Origin: Microbacterium murale | GTDB lineage: Bacteria; Actinomycetota; Actinomycetes; Actinomycetales; Microbacteriaceae | Assembly (NCBI RefSeq): GCF_014635185.1 | Contig: NZ_BMCM01000002.1 | Location: 496,001-560,000 of the forward strand | DNA length: 64,000 bases | Reading direction: 5' to 3' | Shown here: piece after piece, positions 44,651-52,324 of the stretch | Layout of the letters: every line of letters starts with the position of its first letter | Position numbering within the stretch: the stretch's first letter is position 1 | The notes under the pieces: model-generated | The model's database searches: none | What the model was told of the DNA's origin: nothing | The model's input: only the letters and a program-made list of their open reading frames with translations | Translations under genes and position numbers: made by a program

Positions 44651-44666
44651 GTATAACTCGTTATAC
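44651..44666. promoter_or_regulatory. Autoregulatory operator of the mazEF-type pair
   Basis: GTATAAC-TC-GTTATAC is a perfect 16-bp inverted repeat. It contains a TATAAC -10-like hexamer on both strands, so repressor binding would block the promoter. It is strikingly A+T-rich against its surroundings. Confidence 0.85.
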
Positions 44667-44744
44667 CGAACGGGCAAGGGTTGCGCGGCGTCGACGGAGG
44701 AGAGTGTCCAGGAGCCGACCCGCCGCACAGATACACTGACGCTC

Positions 44745-46427
44745 ATGTGGAGGGATGGCGCAGCGCGCGCGACGGCGCCACCCGCGGCCGACCCCACGCA
44801 CTTCGCCGGCGACCGGCGTTCGCGCTCGATCTGGCAGTGGCAGCTCATCCTCGGCTTCACCGTCGTGATGATCGCGCTCGGTGTGGCCCTGCTCACTCCC
44901 ACGATGTTCACGGTCTGGGCGTTCGGTCTGGGCCTGATCTTCATCATCGCGATAACGATCGCCACCTTGGCCGTGCCGTGGCATCGGGTCGGCCCTGCCG
45001 GCGTGCTGGTCGTGCCGTTACTCGACATTCTCGCGGTCGGCCTGCTCGGCTACGGCAGCAGTCCGGCGATCGTCTTCCTCTGGGTGCTGCTGGTCGCGTG
45101 GATCGCGTCGTACTACTCCCCCGTCATCCTCATCTCCACGCTCTGCCTGATCGGATCGATCACGCTGGGAGGGCTCTTCCTCCGGGGCCTCACGGTCGAC
45201 ACCATCATCAACGCCGTCATCCTCATGGTCACTCTCGGCTTCGTCGGGGTCATCATGATGGTCGGCTCCGTGCGCAACCGCTCGACCCGACGGCTGCTGA
45301 GCGCACAGTCCGCTCGCCTCGCTCACGCCCTTCATCGCGTCACCGAGCAGAAGGCCCGCACTCGACGACTGATGGACTCGCTCGACGTCGGCGTCGCACG
45401 GGCAGGAAAGGGCGGACTGATCGAGATCTCGAACAACGCCTTTCACACGCTGTACGCCCTCGACGAATCAGCGCAGTTCCACCCGACGCTGGCCGTGGAG
45501 TATCACGAGCGCCGTGGAACGCCGGTGCCCCTCGCGCAGACGACGATCTCCCGCGCCATGCGAGGCGAGCTGTTCGAGGACGAGGTCGTGTGGCTGTTCG
45601 GGATCGATGGCGAATGGCGGGCCCTGAGTGCGTCCACCAGGGTGATGGGTGACGGCCAGGTCGCCAACGACGGCGTGCTGCTGATCGTGCGCGACGTGAC
45701 CGAGTCGATCGACCCGCACGCCGATGCCTCTGCCAGGCGCCGCACCATGTCACATGAACTGCGCAATCCTCTCACCGCGATCCTCGGGCACATCGATCTG
45801 CTCATGGAGCGCGACGACATCACCGAGGCTGCGCACCGGCAGCTCGGCGTCGTCGAGCGTGCGGGCTCGCGGATGCAGCGCCTGATCGATGACGCACTCG
45901 TGAAGCCAGGCGAACGCGCCGACGAGACCGACGTGCACTTCGACCTCGCCGACATCGCACGGGCGTCGGTCGAGGGCTTCGCCCCGGTCGCGGATGCCGG
46001 CGGCATCGCCCTGGACGTCGATCTGGAGCAGTACCTCCCCCTGTGCGCAGACGCCTTCCGGTTGCGTCAGGTCGTCGACAACGTGATCAGCAATGCGATC
46101 AAGTACGTCCAGCGCGGCGGGAAGGTCAGTGTGCGCGGTCACTGCCCCGCCCCGGGCGAAGTCGCCCTCACCGTCACCGACACCGGCATCGGCATCGGCG
46201 ACGACGACCTCCCCCGCATCTTCGAGCCCGACTTCCGCACCGACGTCGCCCGTGAGCAGGGAATCCCCGGCACTGGCCTCGGACTCGGCATCTCGCGCGA
46301 CATCGTCCTCGCGCAGGGTGGCCGCATCGATGTGAAGAGCGATCTCGGTCAGGGCACCGAAGTCAGCATCGTCCTCCCCTCGTCTCGCGAGTCCCGCGAG
46401 TCGTCTCCGGAACGGAGCCCCGCATGA
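44745..46427 (+). CDS. Membrane sensor histidine kinase
   Basis: 560 residues. About six membrane helices (35-175) form the input domain. A PAS-like region (205-320), a HisKA dimer domain with phospho-acceptor His337 in MSHELRNPLTAILGH and an ATPase domain follow, with N-box DNVISNAIKY (445), G1 DTGIGIG (479) and G2 GTGLGLG (509). All catalytic boxes are intact. It overlaps the GGDEF-like gene by four bases, and an OmpR-type regulator follows, the likely partner. The stimulus is unknown. Confidence 0.93.
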   Translation: MWRDGAARATAPPAADPTHFAGDRRSRSIWQWQLILGFTVVMIALGVALLTPTMFTVWAFGLGLIFIIAITIATLAVPWHRVGPAGVLVVPLLDILAVGLLGYGSSPAIVFLWVLLVAWIASYYSPVILISTLCLIGSITLGGLFLRGLTVDTIINAVILMVTLGFVGVIMMVGSVRNRSTRRLLSAQSARLAHALHRVTEQKARTRRLMDSLDVGVARAGKGGLIEISNNAFHTLYALDESAQFHPTLAVEYHERRGTPVPLAQTTISRAMRGELFEDEVVWLFGIDGEWRALSASTRVMGDGQVANDGVLLIVRDVTESIDPHADASARRRTMSHELRNPLTAILGHIDLLMERDDITEAAHRQLGVVERAGSRMQRLIDDALVKPGERADETDVHFDLADIARASVEGFAPVADAGGIALDVDLEQYLPLCADAFRLRQVVDNVISNAIKYVQRGGKVSVRGHCPAPGEVALTVTDTGIGIGDDDLPRIFEPDFRTDVAREQGIPGTGLGLGISRDIVLAQGGRIDVKSDLGQGTEVSIVLPSSRESRESSPERSPA

Positions 46428-47548
46428 TCAACTCCTCCCTGGTGATGCCCGTCATCGCCGTGGCGACGGTCGCCACCGTCATCTTCATCGCGCTGGGCTT
46501 CCTGCCGAGGCCCTCGCGCGCCACGGCGATCTGGTCCGCGGGCTTCGCGATCGCGATGGTCGGCGCGTACGTCTGGCTCGCCCACGAGATGCTCGATTCC
46601 GAGCCGCTGCGTGCGCTCGGGTCTGCGCTGGTCATCGCGCCGATGCCGCTGATGTGGTCGGGCCTGCGTGCGTATCGAGGCCTCGAACGTCAGTTCGTGG
46701 TGCTGTCCGCGACTTTCGTCGTGGTCATGCCGCTCTTCCTCGTCGCCACCATGTACTTCGGCGTATACGGGATCGGTTTCCGGGTGCTCTTCTCGTCGAC
46801 AGCGGTGTTCGCGGTGCTCATGCTCGTGGAGCTCGTGCGCCTGGGGCCCCACCTGCGCGACGAAGCGCTTCCGCTCATGGCCGTCTCGGCGGCGTTCCTG
46901 GTGTTCGCCCTCATCACGATCATCAATGGGGTACTGGTTGCCAATGGCACCATCGGCGGCGCCGACAGCCTGCAGTTCCTGCGCACGCTCAACATGATCG
47001 GCATCACGGTCTACATCACCTGCAACCTCGTCACCTGTCTGCTGCTCACCACGCGCGCCGGCGACACGACGCTCTCGCCGCGCAACACCTTCGACAGCAC
47101 GGTGCGCAACCGGCTCAATCGCGCCGAGGCCGCCTCCGACCCGTGGTGGTCGCTTCTCGACATCCGCCTGGATGACCCAGACGACATCCGCTCAGCATCC
47201 AGCAGCGCCGGGTTCAACTCCATCAGCGAGCGATTCGGTCGCGATGTCGACGCGGCGCTGCCCGCGGATGCTGACATCGAGCAGCTCAGCGCGACCCGGT
47301 TCATCGCGCTCGTGCCGCGCGCGCAGGGCGGCGTGCGCGAGGTGGTGACGGATCTGCTCGAGCGGGTGTCGACGATCGATGACCGCCAGCCGGTACCGAT
47401 CCGGATGTCGGCGAGCGTCGGCTGGACGCAGGTTCCGGTGGCCGGCTACGACCTCGACGACCTGCTGGCATCCGCCTCCGCCGCGGCCGAGATCGCGCAG
47501 AGGGCGGGCGGCAACCGGTGGGAGCGGGTTCGCGAGACGACTCCATGA
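46424..47548 (+). CDS. Membrane protein with degenerate GGDEF domain
   Basis: 374 residues. Six or seven membrane helices (1-215) are followed by a C-terminal region with the layout of a diguanylate cyclase. The expected GGDEF loop is replaced by SATRFIAL, and only the downstream strand VSTIDD...IRMSASVGWTQVP retains the family look. The I-site is not evident. It is therefore probably inactive as a cyclase and may be a structural or GTP/c-di-GMP-sensing module for the kinase encoded just before it. Assigned with moderate confidence. Confidence 0.75.
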   Translation: MINSSLVMPVIAVATVATVIFIALGFLPRPSRATAIWSAGFAIAMVGAYVWLAHEMLDSEPLRALGSALVIAPMPLMWSGLRAYRGLERQFVVLSATFVVVMPLFLVATMYFGVYGIGFRVLFSSTAVFAVLMLVELVRLGPHLRDEALPLMAVSAAFLVFALITIINGVLVANGTIGGADSLQFLRTLNMIGITVYITCNLVTCLLLTTRAGDTTLSPRNTFDSTVRNRLNRAEAASDPWWSLLDIRLDDPDDIRSASSSAGFNSISERFGRDVDAALPADADIEQLSATRFIALVPRAQGGVREVVTDLLERVSTIDDRQPVPIRMSASVGWTQVPVAGYDLDDLLASASAAAEIAQRAGGNRWERVRETTP

Positions 47549-47622
47549 CGCACCGGATCCATGCCCTGTAACATGACCGTGGAAGTCCCTGATTCCTGAC
47601 GTTGAGTGAAAGAACTGCACAG

Positions 47623-48510
47623 ATGCATGACGCCGCGCAGACGCAGAAGACTGCGGTGATCGTCGAAGACGATCAGGATGTGCGTGATCTTCTGGTTCGG
47701 GTGCTCCAAGCGGCAGGGTTCGCGACGGTCGCGGTCGACAACGGCATCGATGGAGTGAACGCCGTGCTCACGCATCAGCCGTTGATCACGACGCTCGATG
47801 TGAACATGCCGGGCATCGACGGGTTCGAGGCCGCGCGCCGCATCCGCACCCAGAGCGACACGTACATCATCATGCTCAGCGCCCTCGATGAAGAGGCCGA
47901 CGTCGTGCTCGGCCTCAGTGCCGGCGCAGACGAGTACCTGAACAAGCCGTTCCGGCCGCGTGAGCTGCGGGCGCGGATCGAGGCGCTGCTGCGTCGTCCG
48001 CGCACTGGCACGGTGCCTGCCGTGCCCGCGTCATCGACTGCGGCGGCGCCGCAGGTGGCGGCCTCCGCCGCGCCGACGACCATGGGCATCGCCGATTCTC
48101 CGACGTCGACTCCGCCGTCGGATATGACCGTCCTCGAGTCGGCGCATCCGGGCGGGCCGCTCCCCGCCGGCGACGACAGCGCGTGGGTCGTGCACCGCGA
48201 CCTGCGCCTGGACCCTGAGACCAGGATCGCGCTCATCGAAGACCGCGTGGTCGAGTTGACCCGCACCGAGTTCGATCTGCTGCACGCGCTGATGGAGTCG
48301 AAGCGCCGGGTGCGCAGCAAAGTCGAGCTCACACTTGTGCTGCGCGGCGAGTCGTACCTCACAACCGACTTCGTGGGCGAGGCTGACAAGCGCGCCATCG
48401 AAGCGCACATGACGAACCTGCGGCGCAAGCTGGGCGATGCTCCTACGCAGCCTCGCTACATCGAGACCGTACGCGGAGTCGGCTACCGTCTCACGTCTGA
48501 ACGCGCCTGA
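47623..48510 (+). CDS. OmpR-family response regulator
   Basis: 295 residues. The receiver has the acidic pair in VIVEDDQDV, phospho-acceptor Asp59 (TTLDVNMPG), Thr/Ser MLSALD and Lys108 (NKPF). A Pro/Ala/Thr-rich linker of about 50 residues follows, then a winged-helix Trans_reg_C domain ending TNLRRKLGDAPTQPRYIETVRGVGYRL. ATG 47623 is used; an upstream TTG at 47602 in frame is possible. It lies 74 bases after the GGDEF-like gene and likely pairs with the kinase. Confidence 0.93.
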   Translation: MHDAAQTQKTAVIVEDDQDVRDLLVRVLQAAGFATVAVDNGIDGVNAVLTHQPLITTLDVNMPGIDGFEAARRIRTQSDTYIIMLSALDEEADVVLGLSAGADEYLNKPFRPRELRARIEALLRRPRTGTVPAVPASSTAAAPQVAASAAPTTMGIADSPTSTPPSDMTVLESAHPGGPLPAGDDSAWVVHRDLRLDPETRIALIEDRVVELTRTEFDLLHALMESKRRVRSKVELTLVLRGESYLTTDFVGEADKRAIEAHMTNLRRKLGDAPTQPRYIETVRGVGYRLTSERA

Positions 48511-48565
48511 GTTCGAGTTGTCTTCGCCGCGTGCGCGGCGGAAGCGCCGGCACGGGGCATCCGAT

Positions 48566-48599
48566 CCTGCGCATGCGCTTCCCCAAGCGCATGCGCAGG
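48566..48599. terminator. 15-bp perfect hairpin after the response regulator
   Basis: Arms 48566-48580 and 48585-48599 pair perfectly (CCTGCGCATGCGCTT against its complement) around a CCCC loop, 55 bases past the regulator stop. The arms contain the self-palindrome GCGCATGCGC. No T-run follows, so termination would be atypical. Confidence 0.6.
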
Positions 48600-48917
48600 T
48601 CTCGACCCCAGATGCCTCCCCCTCCTTCGCTCCCCACAGCGAAGGCTGTTGAACTCTGTCTTCATCGGATGCAGTGTGAGCGGGTCTGCGCTCCGACAAT
48701 GCGATCCTGACTCCCCGACCTTGACCTAGCCACAAGGCCACCACAAGATTCCCCAAAGGTCCATGGAGTGTTAGCCATTTGTCCTACGCATTACTATGAC
48801 TTTTGGTCGGCCAAGATGCATTGACCCGCGCATTCCGGCATGACCCTTCATTCAACCTTTAGACGGCACGATGGGCTACTTGGGTGCACGTTGAGGCAGG
48901 TTCCATAGCTTCAGAAC
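48600..48917. other. A+T-richer intergenic region before the SipW cluster
   Basis: No gene is visible. The stretch 48720-48900 has a lower GC content than its surroundings and includes TTGACC at 48721 with CAAGAT 17 bases on, a weak promoter candidate. It is the only space for the promoter of the SipW-substrate operon and could hold the regulator binding sites. Confidence 0.5.
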
Positions 48918-49481
48918 ATGACATCGAGCCACATTGAAACCGTCCCTTCGCAGGAGCGCCGCAACAAGCGCCGCCCGTTCATCGCCTTCGGCCTCGCGGT
49001 ACTCGCCATCGGCGGTATCGGCGCCGCAGCGACGAGCGCCGCGTGGACCGACAACGGCTGGTTCAGCGCCTCCGCCAGCGCCGCCACCTTCGATCTGCAG
49101 GTGTCGCTCGATGGAAAGACCTGGTCTCAGGGTGCCGCGAAGACGGTTGACGGCGTCACGACCATCGACGTCAAGGTCCCGTCGACCGCGTACGCCAACC
49201 TGCTGCCCGGTCAGAAGCGCGACGTGAACCTCTGGGTGCGCAACGACAGCTCCGTCGCTGCCAATCTCACCAAGACGGTCGGCTTCGCCGAAGGCTCGAC
49301 GTTCGCGGCGAACCCATCCGCCACGCTCTCCGGCCTCGCCGAGACGCTCGCACCGACGGGCCAGACCGGCTCGGACGACCAGTTCCTGCTGTCGCTCACG
49401 ACCCCTGCCGATTGGACTTCGGCGAACGTCGGCAAGTCCGGCACCGTGGTCGTGACGCTGACCGCCACCGCGACTTCCTGA
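48918..49481 (+). CDS. SipW-type exported protein (TasA/camelysin-like)
   Basis: 187 residues. A basic N-terminus (RRNKRRPF) and hydrophobic core IAFGLAVLAIGGIGAAATSAAWTDNGWF fit the SipW-dependent signal peptide class, with cleavage near the AAWTD motif. The mature part is beta-rich and Thr/Ser/Ala-rich with LLPGQKRDVNLWVRNDSS, resembling TasA-like fibre or camelysin domains. It is followed by the signal peptidase and is its likely substrate. Confidence 0.85.
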   Translation: MTSSHIETVPSQERRNKRRPFIAFGLAVLAIGGIGAAATSAAWTDNGWFSASASAATFDLQVSLDGKTWSQGAAKTVDGVTTIDVKVPSTAYANLLPGQKRDVNLWVRNDSSVAANLTKTVGFAEGSTFAANPSATLSGLAETLAPTGQTGSDDQFLLSLTTPADWTSANVGKSGTVVVTLTATATS

Positions 49482-49527
49482 TCACTAGCCACTAAGACAC
49501 GAGACACCGAGACACGAGGGAACCATA

Positions 49528-50052
49528 ATGCAGGCACTGCGTCGCGTCGCCATGGCTGCGTTGTGGACCCTCGCGGCGATCGGCGTCGCGTGCGGCGTGG
49601 TCTGGGCGCTGACGTCGCTCGGGTTCATCAAGCCGCTGGTCGTGATCTCCGGCTCGATGGAGCCCGGGATCATGACCGGAGACCTGATCATCGACACTCG
49701 CGTGCCGGCATCCGATCTGGTCGTCGGCGACGTCATCAGCCTGCCGAGCGAGCTGACCGAAGATCTGGTCACGCACCGCATCGCGGCGATCGAGCCGGCC
49801 GTCGACGGCGGATACACGATCACCATGAAGGGCGACAACAACGACTACACCGACGCGCTCGACTACGCGGTGTCGGGTGAGGTCTGGCAGCCGTCGCTCC
49901 AGTTCTCCGGCTGGGGCACCGTGCTCATGCGCCTGACCACGCCCGCTGTGGCGGTGCCACTGATGGTGGGTCTTCTCGGACTGCTGGGGCTCACCATGCT
50001 GACGCCTCCCGCTGCCAGACCTCGTCCGGCGCCGAAGGTCGCACGGGCATGA
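49528..50052 (+). CDS. sipW: SipW-type (ER-like) signal peptidase I
   Basis: 174 residues. An N-terminal helix is followed by SGSMEPGIMTGDLII with catalytic Ser43. The general base position is LVTHRIAAIEP, where His83 replaces the usual Lys, the hallmark of the ER/SipW branch. A C-terminal helix (about 130-155) anchors the protein. In Bacillus, SipW matures TasA and TapA. It sits between two genes for SipW-type substrates. Start follows GAGGGAACC. Confidence 0.93.
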   Translation: MQALRRVAMAALWTLAAIGVACGVVWALTSLGFIKPLVVISGSMEPGIMTGDLIIDTRVPASDLVVGDVISLPSELTEDLVTHRIAAIEPAVDGGYTITMKGDNNDYTDALDYAVSGEVWQPSLQFSGWGTVLMRLTTPAVAVPLMVGLLGLLGLTMLTPPAARPRPAPKVARA

Positions 50053-50579
50053 AGAACAAGCGCTTCGTCGCGCTCGCGATCGCGCTTCTGATCGGCGGTG
50101 GCTTGGGGGCGGCCGCTGCCGATCAGGGACTCGAGCGCACCTCCGCATCGTGGACCGATCAGGGACAGGTGGCTGCGGCGGTGACGGCAGGCACCTGGAC
50201 GACCACCACGGCGAGTACCTGCGTCGCCTACGGCGACAACCGGGTCCAGCTCGCCGGATGCAGCGTCGTCGGCACTTCGTACTACTTCGGGTGGGTCGAT
50301 TCCGGAAAGCACTATCGGAACTACTACCTGAACTTCGACGTTCCCAGCGGAACCCGCTGGGTCAGCTTCGACGTCGATCTGAGCACATTGCAGGGGAATG
50401 AGACGACGTGGTCCTGGACCTCGTCGAAGGTGCTCTCCGGCGCGCAGTTCACGTCGCGTGACGGCTGGAACTGCAGCCAATTGCCACGTGCGCGCGGCAC
50501 AGGACTCGAGTGGCAGACGCACTCGATCTACTTCAAGGTCGTGGAGAACGATCCCAGCGCGTCCGCGATGTGCTCCTGA
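50049..50579 (+). CDS. Second SipW-type exported protein
   Basis: 176 residues. N-terminal MKNKRFVALAIALLIGGGLGAAAADQ and SASWTDQGQV are the SipW-type leader, matching the first substrate. The mature part has four Cys (STCVAYGD, AGCSV, WNCSQ, AMCS), likely two disulphides, and many Trp/Tyr in a beta-rich fold. It has no obvious homologue by eye. Overlaps sipW by four bases. Confidence 0.8.
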   Translation: MKNKRFVALAIALLIGGGLGAAAADQGLERTSASWTDQGQVAAAVTAGTWTTTTASTCVAYGDNRVQLAGCSVVGTSYYFGWVDSGKHYRNYYLNFDVPSGTRWVSFDVDLSTLQGNETTWSWTSSKVLSGAQFTSRDGWNCSQLPRARGTGLEWQTHSIYFKVVENDPSASAMCS

Positions 50580-50962
50580 TGGACGCGGCGTCATCACAGA
50601 TGATCGCTGTCGTCATCGACGATGATGCCGCCGAGCACTCATCGGTGATCGAGGTGCTCGCACGAGCCGGGCTCGCCGTGCATTCCGTCTCCCCTGCCAC
50701 GGCGGTCGAGTCCGTTCGCCGGTACTCACCTGTCGTCACCGTGCTGGGCATCGACATCCCCGACGCCGACGGTTTCGAGATCGCGCGGCGCATCCGCGCG
50801 GACAGCGCAACGTATCTGATCGTGCTCAGCACGAGATCCGCGCAGAGCGACGTGATTCTGGGATACCAGTCCGGGGCGGATTGTTACATGACCAAGCCGC
50901 TGCGCCCGCTCGAGCTCCGCGCCAGGGTCGAGGCGATGCTGCGTCGCGCGCGCCGGTCGTAG
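50579..50962 (+). CDS. Stand-alone receiver domain lacking the phospho-acceptor Asp
   Basis: 127 residues, receiver only. The acidic cluster VVIDDDAAE (14-16), the Ser/Thr VLSTRS and Lys106 (TKPLRP) are kept, but the phospho-acceptor position is Gly57 (VLGIDIPDADG; the paralogue at 47623 has LDVNMPGIDG). Asp59 lies two residues later. It is very similar overall to the receiver of the 47623 regulator, so it looks like a duplicated, phosphorylation-independent copy. One-base overlap with the preceding gene. Function unknown. Confidence 0.85.
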   Translation: MDAASSQMIAVVIDDDAAEHSSVIEVLARAGLAVHSVSPATAVESVRRYSPVVTVLGIDIPDADGFEIARRIRADSATYLIVLSTRSAQSDVILGYQSGADCYMTKPLRPLELRARVEAMLRRARRS

Positions 50963-51016
50963 GCGGGCTCCGTCGTGCTCAGGCTCGCTCAAGGAGCGTC
51001 TCGTAAGCTGTCGCTC

Positions 51017-51481
51017 ATGCCGTCGTCCCGCGTTCCGCCCATCGCGATCTTCGCGCGCGTGATGCTCGTGCCGTATGCCCTGGCGCTGGCCCTGATCGTC
51101 TGGTTGCCTGCGACCGCAGCATCCAAGGTGACCGGCATCGTCTTCCGCTTCGCGCGTTACGTGAGCGAGCACTCGACCATCTCTCTCGCCACCAGCTACA
51201 CGGTGTTCGAATTCCTCGCGAACATCGCGCTGTTCGTGCCCCTCGGCCTGCTGTTGGTCGCCGCGTGGCCCCGGTCGAACGCCTGGGTGGTATTGCTGTT
51301 GGGCTATTCGGCGAGCGCGACGATCGAACTGGTGCAGACGTTGCTGCCCAGCCGGTACCCGACTCTGTCGGATGTCATCGCGAACACCATCGGCACCGCG
51401 ATCGGGTGCCTCGCCGTTCGCCTGTTCGTGCAGCGGCATCCTGCTCCGAGGACCGTGCGAGCCTCTACGGTGGAAGCATGA
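51017..51481 (+). CDS. VanZ-like membrane protein
   Basis: 154 residues from ATG 51017; an upstream GTG at 50975 is less likely. Four hydrophobic segments with YTVFEFLANIALFVPLGLLLVAAW and SASATIELVQTLLPSRYPTLSDVIANTIGTAIGC match the VanZ family. Members can alter glycopeptide sensitivity or occur in envelope operons; the biochemical role is unclear. Overlaps the phosphatase gene by four bases. Confidence 0.85.
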   Translation: MPSSRVPPIAIFARVMLVPYALALALIVWLPATAASKVTGIVFRFARYVSEHSTISLATSYTVFEFLANIALFVPLGLLLVAAWPRSNAWVVLLLGYSASATIELVQTLLPSRYPTLSDVIANTIGTAIGCLAVRLFVQRHPAPRTVRASTVEA

Positions 51482-52257
51482 TCTTTCCCTCCTCTGACTC
51501 GCCGCCTCCGGGCGTCAGCCGTCGCGAATGGCGTCGGCGGATCGCGAGCGAGACGCCGCAGGATGCACCGGTACAGGCGCGCCCGGTGCCGGCGGACCCG
51601 CAGTCGAGCCGGTTGCAAGCCGACCAGGCGCCGGACGTGCAGGATGCTGCGCAGCCGAGCCCCCCGCATGCGCTGACGATCCTCACCGTGTGCACCGGCA
51701 ACATCTGCCGCTCGCCCATGGCAGAAGTGCTGCTGCGTGCCCGGCTCGAGCCGCTCGGTGTGCGCGTGCACAGCGCCGGCACGCACGCGCTGGTCGATCA
51801 CGAGATGACCGCGCCCGCGCAGGCGCTCGCCGTCAAGTCGGGGGCAAAGCCGGCGGATGCTACAGCTCACGCCGCCCGTTATCTGGTGGAGCCCTACCTG
51901 CTGGATGCCGACCTGGTGCTCGCCATGGCGCGCGAGCATCGCTCGTATGCCGTCAAGATGGTGCCGAGCCGCATGCGGCGCACGTTCACGGTCAGGGAAT
52001 TCGCACGGCTCGCGTCAACGCTCAGCACTGAGGCCGCGCGCGCCGCGGCCGACGCCGCCGGGACCGACCCGAAAGCGCGGCTCGCCGCCGTTCTGCAGGC
52101 GGTCAGCGCCCAGCGCGGCCTCATGCCCGCTACTCCCGAAGACGACGACGTGATCGACCCCTACCGCCGCTCGCAGGAGACGTACGCGAAGTCGGCCGCG
52201 CAGCTGATCCCCGCGCTGGATGAGGTCGAGCGGGTCGTGCGAGCGGCTCTGGGGTGA
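51478..52257 (+). CDS. Low-molecular-weight protein-tyrosine phosphatase, extended N-terminus
   Basis: 259 residues. The C-X5-R loop is CTGNICRSP (Cys72, Arg78), and the acid motif DDVIDPYRRS supplies the general-acid Asp near the end. The 65-residue N-terminal extension is Pro/Ala-rich and disordered. The middle is longer than in Wzb. LMW-PTPs dephosphorylate the tyrosine kinase controlling polysaccharide polymerisation; none is visible here, but the capsule genes start 70 bases on. Confidence 0.9.
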   Translation: MIFPSSDSPPPGVSRREWRRRIASETPQDAPVQARPVPADPQSSRLQADQAPDVQDAAQPSPPHALTILTVCTGNICRSPMAEVLLRARLEPLGVRVHSAGTHALVDHEMTAPAQALAVKSGAKPADATAHAARYLVEPYLLDADLVLAMAREHRSYAVKMVPSRMRRTFTVREFARLASTLSTEAARAAADAAGTDPKARLAAVLQAVSAQRGLMPATPEDDDVIDPYRRSQETYAKSAAQLIPALDEVERVVRAALG

Positions 52258-52324
52258 GCAACGCACTATAGAGGCGCAGCGGCTCACGGCATCTCCACGG
52301 CGTCCGCCTCCTACGATGGAGATC

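Noticed and set aside
46424-47548. Active diguanylate cyclase
   Set aside because: The GGDEF signature is missing (SATRF at the site), so cyclase activity is not claimed.
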